Part shown: positions 9,697 to 18,227 of the stretch, piece by piece | Layout of the letters: every line of letters begins with the position of its first letter | How positions within the stretch are numbered: position 1 is the stretch's first letter | Source of the DNA: an uncultured Cetobacterium sp. | GTDB taxonomy: Bacteria > Fusobacteriota > Fusobacteriia > Fusobacteriales > Fusobacteriaceae | Assembly: GCA_934085975.1 (NCBI GenBank) | Contig: CAKOHT010000004.1 | Span: 1-64,000, forward strand | DNA: 64,000 nucleotides | Direction of reading: 5' to 3' | Made by a program: the position numbers and the translations under genes | The notes under the pieces: model-generated | Told to the model about the DNA's origin: nothing | Seen by the model: only the letters and a program-made list of their open reading frames with translations | The model's database searches: none

Positions 9697-10996
9697 TATT
9701 ACAAAATTAGCTTTGGATGTTGGAAATGGTAAAATAAAATTTATTTTGGGAGAACTTAGTACAGAAGGATTAAAGTTAAGAGTGCTGGATTACTTAGAGG
9801 TGCCAAGTGAAGGCATAAAAAGATCGATAGTGGAGGATGCAGAACTTTTAAGTGCGAGTATTGCTAAAGGTCTAAAAGAGTTAGAGCAAAGAAATGGGAG
9901 AGAGTTTGAAGCTGTTTCACTAGGTGTGAGTAACGACAGAATTATTTCAAAAACTGATCATGGATGTATTGAATTTGATGAAAAAGAGATAACAGCTCAG
10001 GATATGTACAATTTGATAGAATTGATAAAGGGCACTATATTGAAAGAGGATGAAATCGTTATTGAACAAGAAGCCTATAATGTTAGAGTAAACAGTTCTG
10101 GAATATTAAAAAATCCAATTGGTCAAATTGGAAAAAGTATTCAAGGGGATGTCCATTTAATAACTATAAAAAAAGATCAGTTAGATCCATTGGTAGAAGT
10201 TATAAATAACGCAGGATTAGAAGTGGAGGATATATTTTTAAATGCGTCAGCCTCCGCAAAATCAACATTAGAACATGGAGACAGACAGATGGGAGTAGCT
10301 CTAATCGATATAGGAGAAGGAGTTACAGATATAGCTATATATAAAAATGATAAGATAATTTATACAAAATCTTTATCAATAGGTGGAATGCATTTTGTAA
10401 ACGATATAAGCTATCTTTTAAAAATACCTAAGAAAGAAGCTAAAGACATTCTTGAAAAGTTGAGAAGTAAACAGTATTCTGATGGAGTGATAAAAACAGA
10501 AAATGGAGAATACAAAATAGATGAAATTAAAGAGATAATCGACGCTAGAACAGGTGATTTAATTAATTTTATTTCGAAAACAATAGAGGAATCAGGATTC
10601 AACGGGTATCTAGGAAAAGGTCTAGCTTTTACAGGTGGAGCGGTATCAATAGATGAGATTTTTAGTAAAGTGGGCAGTAAGATGGAATGTGCTGTTAGAA
10701 AAGTTGCACCGTTTCCACTTAGAGGATTGGAGAATGTAAATCCATCTATGTCCACAGTGATTGGTGTTTTGTTAACAAAATTAGAAGCGGAATTTAAAAA
10801 GAGAAACGAAAAGATGGAGGAAAGTTTAAAGGACGAAGTTACAGCCATTGAAAAAGAGGAAGAAATATTTGTTGCAGAACTTCCTATAAATGAAACAGCT
10901 TTTAGACAAGAGGACTACGAAGAAGAGTATGAAGAAGAAGTGGCTACAGATGGAACTTTAGACAAAATAAAAAAATGGATTTCTAACTTTATATAA
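9686..10996 (+). CDS. ftsA: cell division protein FtsA
   Basis: FtsA is an actin-like ATPase that tethers FtsZ to the membrane. The 436-residue protein has the N-terminal phosphate motif LALDVGNGKIKF, the second motif IDIGEGVTDIAIY near 207, and a late FTGGA adenosine motif. The last residues (DKIKKWISNFI) form an amphipathic helix, the expected membrane anchor, after a very acidic linker. The start is GTG 9686 with AAGGAGGGG upstream, inside the end of ftsQ. Confidence 0.96.
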   Translation: MRDNITKLALDVGNGKIKFILGELSTEGLKLRVLDYLEVPSEGIKRSIVEDAELLSASIAKGLKELEQRNGREFEAVSLGVSNDRIISKTDHGCIEFDEKEITAQDMYNLIELIKGTILKEDEIVIEQEAYNVRVNSSGILKNPIGQIGKSIQGDVHLITIKKDQLDPLVEVINNAGLEVEDIFLNASASAKSTLEHGDRQMGVALIDIGEGVTDIAIYKNDKIIYTKSLSIGGMHFVNDISYLLKIPKKEAKDILEKLRSKQYSDGVIKTENGEYKIDEIKEIIDARTGDLINFISKTIEESGFNGYLGKGLAFTGGAVSIDEIFSKVGSKMECAVRKVAPFPLRGLENVNPSMSTVIGVLLTKLEAEFKKRNEKMEESLKDEVTAIEKEEEIFVAELPINETAFRQEDYEEEYEEEVATDGTLDKIKKWISNFI

Positions 10997-11013
10997 TAAG
11001 GAGCTGTGTGAAA

Positions 11014-12084
11014 ATGTTTAATAACGAATGTGAAGTAAAGATAAAAGTAATCGGAGCTGGAGGAGCTGGAGGAAATGCAATAAATGATATGATTTCAGCT
11101 GGAGTAACTGGTGTAGAGTATATTGCGGCAAATACGGACGCTCAAGATTTGAATAACTCTTTAGCAGATATAAGAGTTCAACTAGGTGAAAAATTAACAA
11201 GAGGTTTGGGAGCTGGAGCTGACCCAGAAGTTGGTAAGCAAGCTGCTGAAGAGGATGTTGAAAAATTAAGAAACTTATTAGAAGAAACAGATATGTTATT
11301 TATAACAGCTGGGATGGGTGGAGGAACAGGAACAGGTTCAGCGCCAGTTATAGCTAAGATAGCTAAAGAGATGGGAGTTTTAACTATAGGTATAGTAACT
11401 AGACCGTTTTCATTTGAAGGAAGAAAAAGAGAAAGTAATGCAGCTTTAGGACTATCGAATTTAGAAAAGCACGTTGATTCATTAGTGATAATACCTAATG
11501 ACAAATTGTTTGAATTACCAGAAAAAACAATAACTTTACAGAATGCATTTAAAGAAGCTAATAATATTTTAAAAATAGGTATTAAAGGTATTGCGGATTT
11601 GATGATAGGTAGAGGACTTATTAACTTAGACTTCGCTGATATTAAGGCTACTATGCAAAATTCGGGAGTTGCAGTTTTAGGGTTTGGAGAGGGAGAAGGA
11701 GAAAATAGAGTTGCTAAAGCTACAGAAAAAGCGCTATCATCACCTCTTTTAGAAAAGTCTATTATGGGAGCGAGCAAGGTTTTAATAAATATAGCTGGTT
11801 CATCAAATCTAGGGCTTATGGAAGCTCAAGCCATAGCTAATATAGTTAAAGAAGCGGCGGGAAAAACAGCTGAGGATATTATGTTTGGAATAACAGCAGA
11901 TGAATCGTATGGAGATAAAATTCAAGTTACAATAATCGCTAATAGCTTTGGTGATGAGCAGGAAAAAACTGAATCATTTATAAACGTAGAGAAAAAAGCT
12001 GAAGCTCCAAAAGTAGAGGAAACGGCAGAAGTGAGAGATGAGTTAGATTTACCACCATGGATTAGAGCTAATAGAAGAGACTAA
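11014..12084 (+). CDS. ftsZ: cell division protein FtsZ
   Basis: FtsZ is the tubulin-like GTPase that forms the division ring. The tubulin signature GGGTGTGSA lies near residues 103-111, preceded by IGAGGAGGNA at the start of the Rossmann fold. The C-terminal tail ELDLPPWIRANRR is the conserved peptide that binds FtsA. I choose ATG 11014, 10 bases after AAGGAG (10998-11003). GTG 11008 in the same frame is an alternative adding two residues. This is the last gene of the cluster. Confidence 0.97.
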   Translation: MFNNECEVKIKVIGAGGAGGNAINDMISAGVTGVEYIAANTDAQDLNNSLADIRVQLGEKLTRGLGAGADPEVGKQAAEEDVEKLRNLLEETDMLFITAGMGGGTGTGSAPVIAKIAKEMGVLTIGIVTRPFSFEGRKRESNAALGLSNLEKHVDSLVIIPNDKLFELPEKTITLQNAFKEANNILKIGIKGIADLMIGRGLINLDFADIKATMQNSGVAVLGFGEGEGENRVAKATEKALSSPLLEKSIMGASKVLINIAGSSNLGLMEAQAIANIVKEAAGKTAEDIMFGITADESYGDKIQVTIIANSFGDEQEKTESFINVEKKAEAPKVEETAEVRDELDLPPWIRANRRD

Positions 12085-12092
12085 AAAAACAC

Positions 12093-12121
12093 TTGTAAAA
12101 TTATTGATTCTATGTTAGAAT
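12093..12121 (+). promoter_or_regulatory. promoter of rpsF-rpsR
   Basis: TTGTAA (12093-12098) and TAGAAT (12116-12121) are 17 bases apart, directly after ftsZ and before the ribosomal protein genes. Confidence 0.55.
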
Positions 12122-12128
12122 TAATAAT

Positions 12129-12159
12129 GCCCTGCTCAAGATCACTGTGTATTTTGGGC
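12129..12159 (+). promoter_or_regulatory. leader hairpin of rpsF-rpsR mRNA
   Basis: GCCC (12129-12132) can pair with GGGC (12156-12159), and CAAGAT (12137-12142) with ATTTTG (12151-12156), giving a bulged hairpin between promoter and start codon. S6:S18 leader hairpins that feed back on this operon are known in many bacteria. I could not confirm their key CCG element here, so the match is tentative. Confidence 0.3.
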
Positions 12160-12185
12160 TAAAACCATAGGGAGGAGGTAATAAC

Positions 12186-12470
12186 ATGAAAAAGTATGAA
12201 TTAATGTTCATCATCAACCCAACTATATTAGAAGAGGGAAGAGAAACTGTGATAGCTAAAGTTAACAATATCTTAACTACAGCTGGAGCAACTGTTCTTA
12301 AATCTGAAAAGTGGGGAGAGAGAAAGCTTGCTTATCCAATCGATAAGAAGAAAACAGGATTCTACGTACTAACTACTTTAGAGATAGACGGTACTAAGTT
12401 AACTGAGGTTGAGTCAAAGCTTAACATAACTGAAGAAGTTATGAGATACATCATAGTTAAGAACGACTAA
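12186..12470 (+). CDS. rpsF: 30S ribosomal protein S6
   Basis: S6 is a small-subunit protein that binds 16S rRNA together with S18. The 94-residue protein begins MKKYELMFI and contains GERKLAYPIDKKKTGFY, both diagnostic of S6. The start ATG has a strong GGAGGAGG site. It pairs with rpsR 46 bases downstream; the ssb gene that commonly sits between rpsF and rpsR is missing here. Confidence 0.97.
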   Translation: MKKYELMFIINPTILEEGRETVIAKVNNILTTAGATVLKSEKWGERKLAYPIDKKKTGFYVLTTLEIDGTKLTEVESKLNITEEVMRYIIVKND

Positions 12471-12516
12471 TTAAAACTAAAGAAAACGTTTATTCTCAAA
12501 TAAGGAGGTTATTAGA

Positions 12517-12735
12517 ATGGCAGAATTCAGAAGAAGAAGAGCTAAATTAAGAGTTAAAGCTGAAGAAATCGATTACAAAAATGTTGATTTATTAAAAAGA
12601 TTCGTATCTGATAAAGGAAGAATCAATCCTTCTAGAGTAACTGGAGCTAACGCTAAGTTACAAAGAAAGATAGCTAAAGCTGTTAAGAGAGCTAGAAACA
12701 TTGCTCTTATTCCATATACAAGAGTAGAGAAGTAA
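12517..12735 (+). CDS. rpsR: 30S ribosomal protein S18
   Basis: S18 partners S6 on the platform of the small subunit. The 72-residue basic protein contains the family core [12 protein letters not shown], then INPSRVTG and ALIPYTR. It has an AAGGAGG site and is followed at once by an intrinsic terminator, ending the two-gene unit. Confidence 0.97.
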   Translation: MAEFRRRRAKLRVKAEEIDYKNVDLLKRFVSDKGRINPSRVTGANAKLQRKIAKAVKRARNIALIPYTRVEK

Positions 12736-12743
12736 AATAATGA

Positions 12744-12773
12744 GGTTGAAGATTTATTCTTCAGCCTTTTTTT
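12744..12773 (+). terminator. terminator after rpsR
   Basis: GGTTGAAGA (12744-12752) pairs with TCTTCAGCC (12758-12766) with one G-T wobble, and is followed by seven T residues. Confidence 0.85.
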
Positions 12774-12816
12774 CTACATTGGAATACTAAAAATATAAAA
12801 TAAAAGTTACAAAAAT

Positions 12817-12857
12817 AAAAAAAAGACAGGCTTTTTTATTTAAAGCTGTCTTTTTTT
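12817..12857 (-). terminator. terminator after rpmB (possibly bidirectional)
   Basis: AGACAGGCTTT and AAAGCTGTCT pair with one bulged base, and A and T runs flank the hairpin on both sides. It serves rpmB on the minus strand and could also back up the rpsR terminator. Confidence 0.75.
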
Positions 12858-12864
12858 ATAAGCA

Positions 12865-13122
12865 TTATTTGCTTAATATCTTTCTAAGTCTAGCACTTAG
12901 AGTATTAGCATTTGCTTTAAGGATTTGCATAACTTCAACTTCGTTAGCAGTCTTTAAAGTTTTTAAAGTTTTAGTACAAACTTTAACTTTAACAGTAACA
13001 CCATTGATAACAACTTTAGTTGTTTGTAAGTTAGGCTTCCAAACTCTTCCCGTTACTCTGTGTGAGTGAGAAATTTGATTTCCGAAAGTCATTCCTTTTC
13101 CAGTAATTTCACATCTTTGCAT
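12865..13122 (-). CDS. rpmB: 50S ribosomal protein L28
   Basis: L28 is a large-subunit protein. The 85-residue sequence begins [10 protein letters not shown] and contains [20 protein letters not shown], which is the standard L28 pattern. The single N-terminal cysteine means a full four-cysteine zinc site is absent. It is transcribed alone on the minus strand from a near-consensus promoter, with a GAGGTG ribosome site. Confidence 0.96.
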   Translation of the reverse strand: MQRCEITGKGMTFGNQISHSHRVTGRVWKPNLQTTKVVINGVTVKVKVCTKTLKTLKTANEVEVMQILKANANTLSARLRKILSK

Positions 13123-13160
13123 TCTATTTACACCTCGCTTTCGTTATAAACATGCAAATT

Positions 13161-13189
13161 ATTATACCATTACTGAAATAAAATATCAA
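13161..13189 (-). promoter_or_regulatory. rpmB promoter
   Basis: On the minus strand TTGATA (13189-13184) and TATAAT (13166-13161) are separated by exactly 17 bases. This is one of the best sigma-70-type promoters in the window. Confidence 0.75.
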
Positions 13190-13215
13190 GGTATTTTTTA
13201 AATTATTTGGAACGG

Positions 13216-13244
13216 TTTATAAAAAGCATTAAATATGTTATAAT
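13216..13244 (+). promoter_or_regulatory. mutS2 promoter with extended -10
   Basis: TATAAT (13239-13244) is preceded by TGT, forming an extended -10 element. TTTATA (13216-13221) stands 17 bases upstream as a weak -35. Confidence 0.6.
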
Positions 13245-13282
13245 GTTAGGGTAAAATATATATAGAAAAGGTGATATGTAAT

Positions 13283-15622
13283 ATGAATGTTCATAGCTAT
13301 AAAGTATTGGAGTTTAATAAGTTAAGAGAAGAGTTATCTCAGTATATGACTATTGAAGAAAATCAAGAAAAGATACTTGAATTAGAGCCATTTAAAGATA
13401 TAAATTCTTTAAGAAAAGAGTTAGAAATAATAAAAGATTTTATAGATTTTTTAAAATATGATGGTGGGTTTGAAGCAGCTGGGATGAGGGATATAGCGGG
13501 TATTACAAGAAAAGCTCAACTCGTTGGAATGTATTTAGAGCCAGAAGATTTGTGGTCAATAAATATAAACTTAAGAATTTTTAGAATCTTTAAGGGAAGA
13601 TTGGAGGGCTTAGAAAAATATAGAGATTTAAGAGGAAAATTTATAAATGTTCCAACCCTTAAAAATTTTGAGGATTTGATAAACAAGGCGATAGATCCGG
13701 ATAAAAATATAAAAGATGACGCCTCCATAGATTTGAGAGAGCTAAGATTTCAAAAGAAAAATATGGTAGCAAATATTAAAAGAAAATTTGAAGAGATGTT
13801 TGCTAACCCAACCTATACTAAAGCTATACAGGAAAAAATCATAACCACAAGAGATGGGAGAAGTGTGATTCCTGTCAAAACAGATTTTAAAGGTCTTATT
13901 AAAGGGATAGAGCATGATAGGTCTTCAAGTGGTTCAACAGTATTTATAGAACCGATATCAATTGTATCTTTAAATAATAAAATGAGAGAGTTAGAAGTTA
14001 GAGAAAGAGAGGAGATTAGAAAGATACTTCTAAGGTTGACTGACCAAGTTAGACTAAATACAGAGGTGATAAATGAGATTGGAGCATCAATAATGTATTT
14101 GGATATATTGAATGGAAAATCTCAATTTGGTATAGAAAAAAAATGTACAATTCCAGAGATAAACAATAAAGAGATGCTATCTTTAGTAAAAGCTAGACAT
14201 CCTTTTATAGATGAGAATATGGTCGTACCTTTAACCTTTGAAATAGGAAAAAATTATAATACGCTATTGATAACAGGTCCAAATACAGGTGGAAAAACTG
14301 TGGCATTAAAAACAGCTGGACTATTGACACTGATGACTCTAAGTGGTCTTCCAATTCCTGCAGATGAAAAAACAAGCATAGGATTTTTTAATGGTGTCTT
14401 TGCAGATATAGGTGATGAGCAGAGCATAGAACAATCATTATCATCATTCTCAGCACACTTAAAAAATATACAGGAGATATTAAACTCGGTTACGAAGGCG
14501 TCATTGATATTGTTAGATGAGCTAGGTTCTGGAACTGATCCAATGGAGGGATCAGCTTTTGCAATGGCAGTAATCGATTATTTAAAAGATAAGAAATGCA
14601 AATCATTAATAACAACACATTATAGTGAAGTTAAAGCTTATGGATACAATGAAATAGATATAGAGACAGCGTCAATGGAGTTCAATGTAGAAACCCTTTC
14701 GCCAACATATAGACTTCTAATAGGAGTACCTGGGGAAAGTAATGCCTTGACAATAGCAAAAAGATTGGGTATTTCTGAAGTGATTATTGAAAAAGCAAAA
14801 AGCTATATAAGTGATGAAGATAAAAAAGTAGAAAAAATGATTTCCAATATAAAGGATAAATCTTTGGAATTGGAAAATATGCAATTGGAAGTAGAAATTC
14901 TAAAGGCTCAAGCCCAAAAAGATAAAGAAGAATATGAAGAGAAATTGAGAGCATTAGAAAAAGAGAAAAATCAAATACTGAAAGAGGCATATGAAAAAGC
15001 TGAATTGATGATGAAAGATATGCAAAATAAAGCTGCTGCATTAGTCAATAAGATTCAAAAAGAGGATAAAACAAAAGAGGAGATGAAAGAGGTTCAAAAG
15101 AAACTTAATATGCTTAGAACCTCCCTACAAGAAGAGAAGTCTGAAAATGTAGAAGTGAAAGTAAAAATGGCGAGAAAGATAGACTATAAGGTTGGAGATA
15201 GAGTATTTGTAAATAGTCTAAATCAATATGCTATTGTAAATAAGTTAAACTTGAATAAAGAAACATTGAATATACAGGCGGGGATATTAAAATTAGAAGT
15301 TTCAATGGATGACGTAAAAACAGTAGTAGAACCAAAGAAAAAAGAATATAGACCTATAAATGCACATACTAAAACAAAAGTGAAAAATGAAGTGGATTTA
15401 AGAGGTAAATTGGTTGACGAAGCTATATATGAGTTGGAGACATATATGGATAGAGCTTTGATGAATGGTTATACAGAGATATATGTAATCCATGGGAAAG
15501 GAACAGGAGCATTGAGAGCAGGAGTGATGGAATTTTTGAAAACCTCAGGATATGTTAAAGAGTATAGAGCTGGTGGACATAATGAAGGAGGAATTGGATG
15601 TACTGTGGTGACTCTAAAATAA
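13283..15622 (+). CDS. mutS2: endonuclease MutS2
   Basis: MutS2 is a MutS-like ATPase with a C-terminal Smr nuclease domain. It is associated with suppression of recombination and, in Bacillus, with rescue of collided ribosomes. The 779-residue protein has the Walker A motif GPNTGGKT near residues 331-338, LLDELGSGTDP as Walker B, a long coiled coil (about 510-620), and the Smr domain from about 700 with VDLRGK and IHGKGTGALR. ATG 13283 follows AAAGGTGAT; GTG 13271 is upstream in frame but sits within that site. The last 25 bases overlap ispD. Confidence 0.95.
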   Translation: MNVHSYKVLEFNKLREELSQYMTIEENQEKILELEPFKDINSLRKELEIIKDFIDFLKYDGGFEAAGMRDIAGITRKAQLVGMYLEPEDLWSININLRIFRIFKGRLEGLEKYRDLRGKFINVPTLKNFEDLINKAIDPDKNIKDDASIDLRELRFQKKNMVANIKRKFEEMFANPTYTKAIQEKIITTRDGRSVIPVKTDFKGLIKGIEHDRSSSGSTVFIEPISIVSLNNKMRELEVREREEIRKILLRLTDQVRLNTEVINEIGASIMYLDILNGKSQFGIEKKCTIPEINNKEMLSLVKARHPFIDENMVVPLTFEIGKNYNTLLITGPNTGGKTVALKTAGLLTLMTLSGLPIPADEKTSIGFFNGVFADIGDEQSIEQSLSSFSAHLKNIQEILNSVTKASLILLDELGSGTDPMEGSAFAMAVIDYLKDKKCKSLITTHYSEVKAYGYNEIDIETASMEFNVETLSPTYRLLIGVPGESNALTIAKRLGISEVIIEKAKSYISDEDKKVEKMISNIKDKSLELENMQLEVEILKAQAQKDKEEYEEKLRALEKEKNQILKEAYEKAELMMKDMQNKAAALVNKIQKEDKTKEEMKEVQKKLNMLRTSLQEEKSENVEVKVKMARKIDYKVGDRVFVNSLNQYAIVNKLNLNKETLNIQAGILKLEVSMDDVKTVVEPKKKEYRPINAHTKTKVKNEVDLRGKLVDEAIYELETYMDRALMNGYTEIYVIHGKGTGALRAGVMEFLKTSGYVKEYRAGGHNEGGIGCTVVTLK

Positions 15623-16281
15623 CTTTGATTATAGCTGCTGCTGGAGTAGGTAAACGGATGAAATTGGGGTATCCTAAGCAATTTTTAGAAATAGATGGAA
15701 AACCTTTATTTATAAGGTCTTTAGAAGTTGCTGAAAGAAGCGAGTATGTGAATGAGATTATTATTAGCACAGAGCAAGAATCGATAGAGTTAGTGGAACA
15801 ATTATGTAAGAAATATAAAATATTTAAGGTTAAAAATATTATTTCAGGTGGAGATGAAAGACAGTATTCTATAGAAAATGCGTTGGAATATTGTGAAGAT
15901 AATAGTATAATAGCAGTACAGGATGCTGTGAGACCATTTTTAAAAGAAAAATATTTTTATCAAGCATTAGAGATGTTTGAGGAGGATTTAAAAATTGATG
16001 GAGTTGTTGTAGGGGTTCCGTTGAAAGATACTATTAAAAGAGTTAGTATTGATGGTAAAGTTATTGAAACTCCAAAGAGAGAGGAGTATATAGCTGTTCA
16101 TACCCCACAAATATTTAAGGGTAGGATACTGAAAGAAGCTTATAAAAAAGCTAGGGAGGATAATTTTTTAGGAACTGACGATTCCTCGCTAGTTGAGAGA
16201 ATAGGTGGTAAAGTAAAAATTTTAATAGGGGATTATGACAATATAAAAATTACAACTGTGGAGGATTTAAAATTTCTTTAA
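15598..16281 (+). CDS. ispD: 2-C-methyl-D-erythritol 4-phosphate cytidylyltransferase
   Basis: IspD couples CTP to methylerythritol phosphate in the non-mevalonate isoprenoid pathway. The 227-residue protein has the nucleotide motif AAAGVGKRM followed by GYPKQFLEI, then QDAVRPF and TPQIFKG, all IspD hallmarks. ATG 15598 lies inside the mutS2 end and has AAGGAGG (15585-15591) at ideal spacing, so the overlap is real. Its product feeds undecaprenyl phosphate, the carrier used by MraY. Confidence 0.95.
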   Translation: MYCGDSKITLIIAAAGVGKRMKLGYPKQFLEIDGKPLFIRSLEVAERSEYVNEIIISTEQESIELVEQLCKKYKIFKVKNIISGGDERQYSIENALEYCEDNSIIAVQDAVRPFLKEKYFYQALEMFEEDLKIDGVVVGVPLKDTIKRVSIDGKVIETPKREEYIAVHTPQIFKGRILKEAYKKAREDNFLGTDDSSLVERIGGKVKILIGDYDNIKITTVEDLKFL

Positions 16282-16300
16282 TTTGACAGAGGAGAGGGAA

Positions 16301-17125
16301 ATGAAAGTTTTTTTAGCTCAGATAAAACCAATATTAGGAGATATAGAAAAAAATTTAAAAAAAATAGTTGATATAGTGGAGAGAGAGATTGAGAAGGGAA
16401 CAGAGGTCATTGTGTTCCCAGAGCTATCTTTAACAGGGTATTTATTGGAAGATATGGTCTACGATATAGCTATAACTGAGGTGCCAGAAAAACTATTACA
16501 ACTATCTAAAAGCATATCAATAATAGTTGGAGCAGTGGAGCTAGGTGAAGATTTGTATCACTATAATACAGCTTTTTACTTAGAGGATGGAGAGGTAAAG
16601 CACAGACATAGAAAAGTTTACCTACCGACTTATGGTCTTTTTGACGAAGGAAGATATTTTAAAGAGGGGGAAAATATAAGAGCTTTTGATACAAAATTTG
16701 GAAGAGTTGGAATGCTGATATGCGAAGATATATTTCATCAGAGTGCTTCATATATTTTGGGGCAAGATGGAGCTCAAACAATCTTTGTTATAGCAAATAG
16801 TCCAACAAGACTTTCAAATAAAGGATTGGAAATAAGTGACATTTGGAAGTCTATATGTAAGACAACAGCTGTTAGCAGTGGGTGTTTTGTTATTATGGTA
16901 AATAGAGTAGGAGTAGAAGATGGGGTCAACTTCTGGGGAGGAAGTTTTGCAATCAATCCATCAGGAGATATTATAGAAAAAATGGAATACTTCAAAGAGG
17001 ATGGAAAAAACATTCTAGTGGACAAAAAAGAAATAATAAAGGTTAGATTTGCATCGGGGTCATATAAAAATGAGAAAATAGATTTAGTACTAAATGAATT
17101 GATAAGAATAAGAAAAAGTAGATAG
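16301..17125 (+). CDS. carbon-nitrogen hydrolase (nitrilase superfamily)
   Basis: The 274-residue protein is a single nitrilase-fold amidohydrolase. The catalytic triad is visible as Glu in FPELSLTGY (near residue 43), Lys in RKVYLPTYG, and Cys in LICEDIFH. The opening (LAQIKPILGDIEKNL) and FPELSLTGY resemble the glutaminase domain of glutamine-dependent NAD synthetase, but the synthetase domain is absent. The substrate is therefore unknown. A stand-alone amidase or an amidase partner for another enzyme is possible. ATG 16301 follows GAGGAGAGGG; TTG 16283 is less likely. Confidence 0.85.
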   Translation: MKVFLAQIKPILGDIEKNLKKIVDIVEREIEKGTEVIVFPELSLTGYLLEDMVYDIAITEVPEKLLQLSKSISIIVGAVELGEDLYHYNTAFYLEDGEVKHRHRKVYLPTYGLFDEGRYFKEGENIRAFDTKFGRVGMLICEDIFHQSASYILGQDGAQTIFVIANSPTRLSNKGLEISDIWKSICKTTAVSSGCFVIMVNRVGVEDGVNFWGGSFAINPSGDIIEKMEYFKEDGKNILVDKKEIIKVRFASGSYKNEKIDLVLNELIRIRKSR

Positions 17126-17145
17126 ATTTATTAGAAGGAGTACCG

Positions 17146-18216
17146 ATGAGAAAAACTTTAAAAATAGCTTTAGGACTTTTATGCGGAGTTAGTATTTTAG
17201 TGAGTATATTTTATGCGAATAAAGAGAATCCAAGAGTTTATTTAAGCGATAGGATAAACTTGGTATACGTAAATGAAGATATTGATCATAAAAATTTTGA
17301 AAATGTTATAAATCTTTTGAATAAAGCAGATTTTAATGTTGACAATGAAATAAAAAAAGGATTGAGCTATGTTAAAGGACTATATATAGTTTCAGATAGT
17401 AGTTTTATCTCTGAGAAAAAATCATGCGTAGGAATTATTGATTTTGGGTATGTATATCCTTTTATAAAATTAAAAGTGGAAACTTATTTTGATAAAGTGA
17501 ATGATTTTTATATACTTAAGGATGAATACGCAAAAAGATATTTGAAAGGTGAGCAAATATACTTAAAAATAGAAAAAGGAAACTTTTTAATAGGAAAAAA
17601 AGAGAAGGATATCGAAAGAATATTAAAAAATGAAAAGTATTTCAATCAGAATATTTTGAAAATTTTGGATAGAGAAAAGGATAAAAATCTTGGAATGTTA
17701 ATATTGAATTTGGGTAAAAATCCCTTAGGTGGATTTGATGAACTTGTTCTAACGGGAGAGGTAAATAAGAAAGAAGAAATGATATTGACTGCAAATATAG
17801 GTGGGAAAAACGATATTATAAAGAGTTTTAATGGAATAGCTCAAGATGGACTTTCAGGGAAAAAAACTATTGAGAAAAATAAACTTTATTTAAGAAGTAC
17901 AAGGGATGCAGAGTTAAGATCGTTTCTATTCTTTTTAAATTATTTCTTTAGAGACAGTTTTATTGAAGGAGTGTCTTCAAATGTATATATAAATAGTCCA
18001 AATAATGATGAGAAAATTGCAACTTTAAGTAGCGATAAGGTAATGGATGTTGAAATTGAAAAAAAACAGTTTATGTCAGGACATATCGATATAAAAGTAA
18101 AAAATAAAGTGATAGGAAATGTGGAGTTGAAAGGAATAGCAGAAGAAGATAGATTGCGAATAAGTACAATTTTAAGTGAAGAGATAGTAGTTAATCTATT
18201 GAGAGCGGCTAAGTAG
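17146..18216 (+). CDS. membrane-anchored protein of unknown function
   Basis: I do not recognise this 356-residue protein. A short basic N-terminus and one hydrophobic segment (about residues 5-24) suggest a signal anchor, with the rest outside the cytoplasmic membrane. The remainder is rich in Lys, Asp, Glu and Asn with alternating hydrophobic residues. There are no cysteine motifs apart from Cys14 in the hydrophobic segment and one in the middle, and no obvious catalytic signature. The start has AGAAGGAG upstream. It sits between the nitrilase gene and cysS with short gaps, so it is probably co-transcribed. Confidence 0.75.
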   Translation: MRKTLKIALGLLCGVSILVSIFYANKENPRVYLSDRINLVYVNEDIDHKNFENVINLLNKADFNVDNEIKKGLSYVKGLYIVSDSSFISEKKSCVGIIDFGYVYPFIKLKVETYFDKVNDFYILKDEYAKRYLKGEQIYLKIEKGNFLIGKKEKDIERILKNEKYFNQNILKILDREKDKNLGMLILNLGKNPLGGFDELVLTGEVNKKEEMILTANIGGKNDIIKSFNGIAQDGLSGKKTIEKNKLYLRSTRDAELRSFLFFLNYFFRDSFIEGVSSNVYINSPNNDEKIATLSSDKVMDVEIEKKQFMSGHIDIKVKNKVIGNVELKGIAEEDRLRISTILSEEIVVNLLRAAK

Positions 18217-18227
18217 GAGGGCATAAA

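Noticed and set aside
11178..11777. 199-codon open frame antisense to ftsZ
   Set aside because: It lies wholly inside ftsZ, has no ribosome site, and its Ser/Pro/Ile-rich composition is that of a shadow frame.
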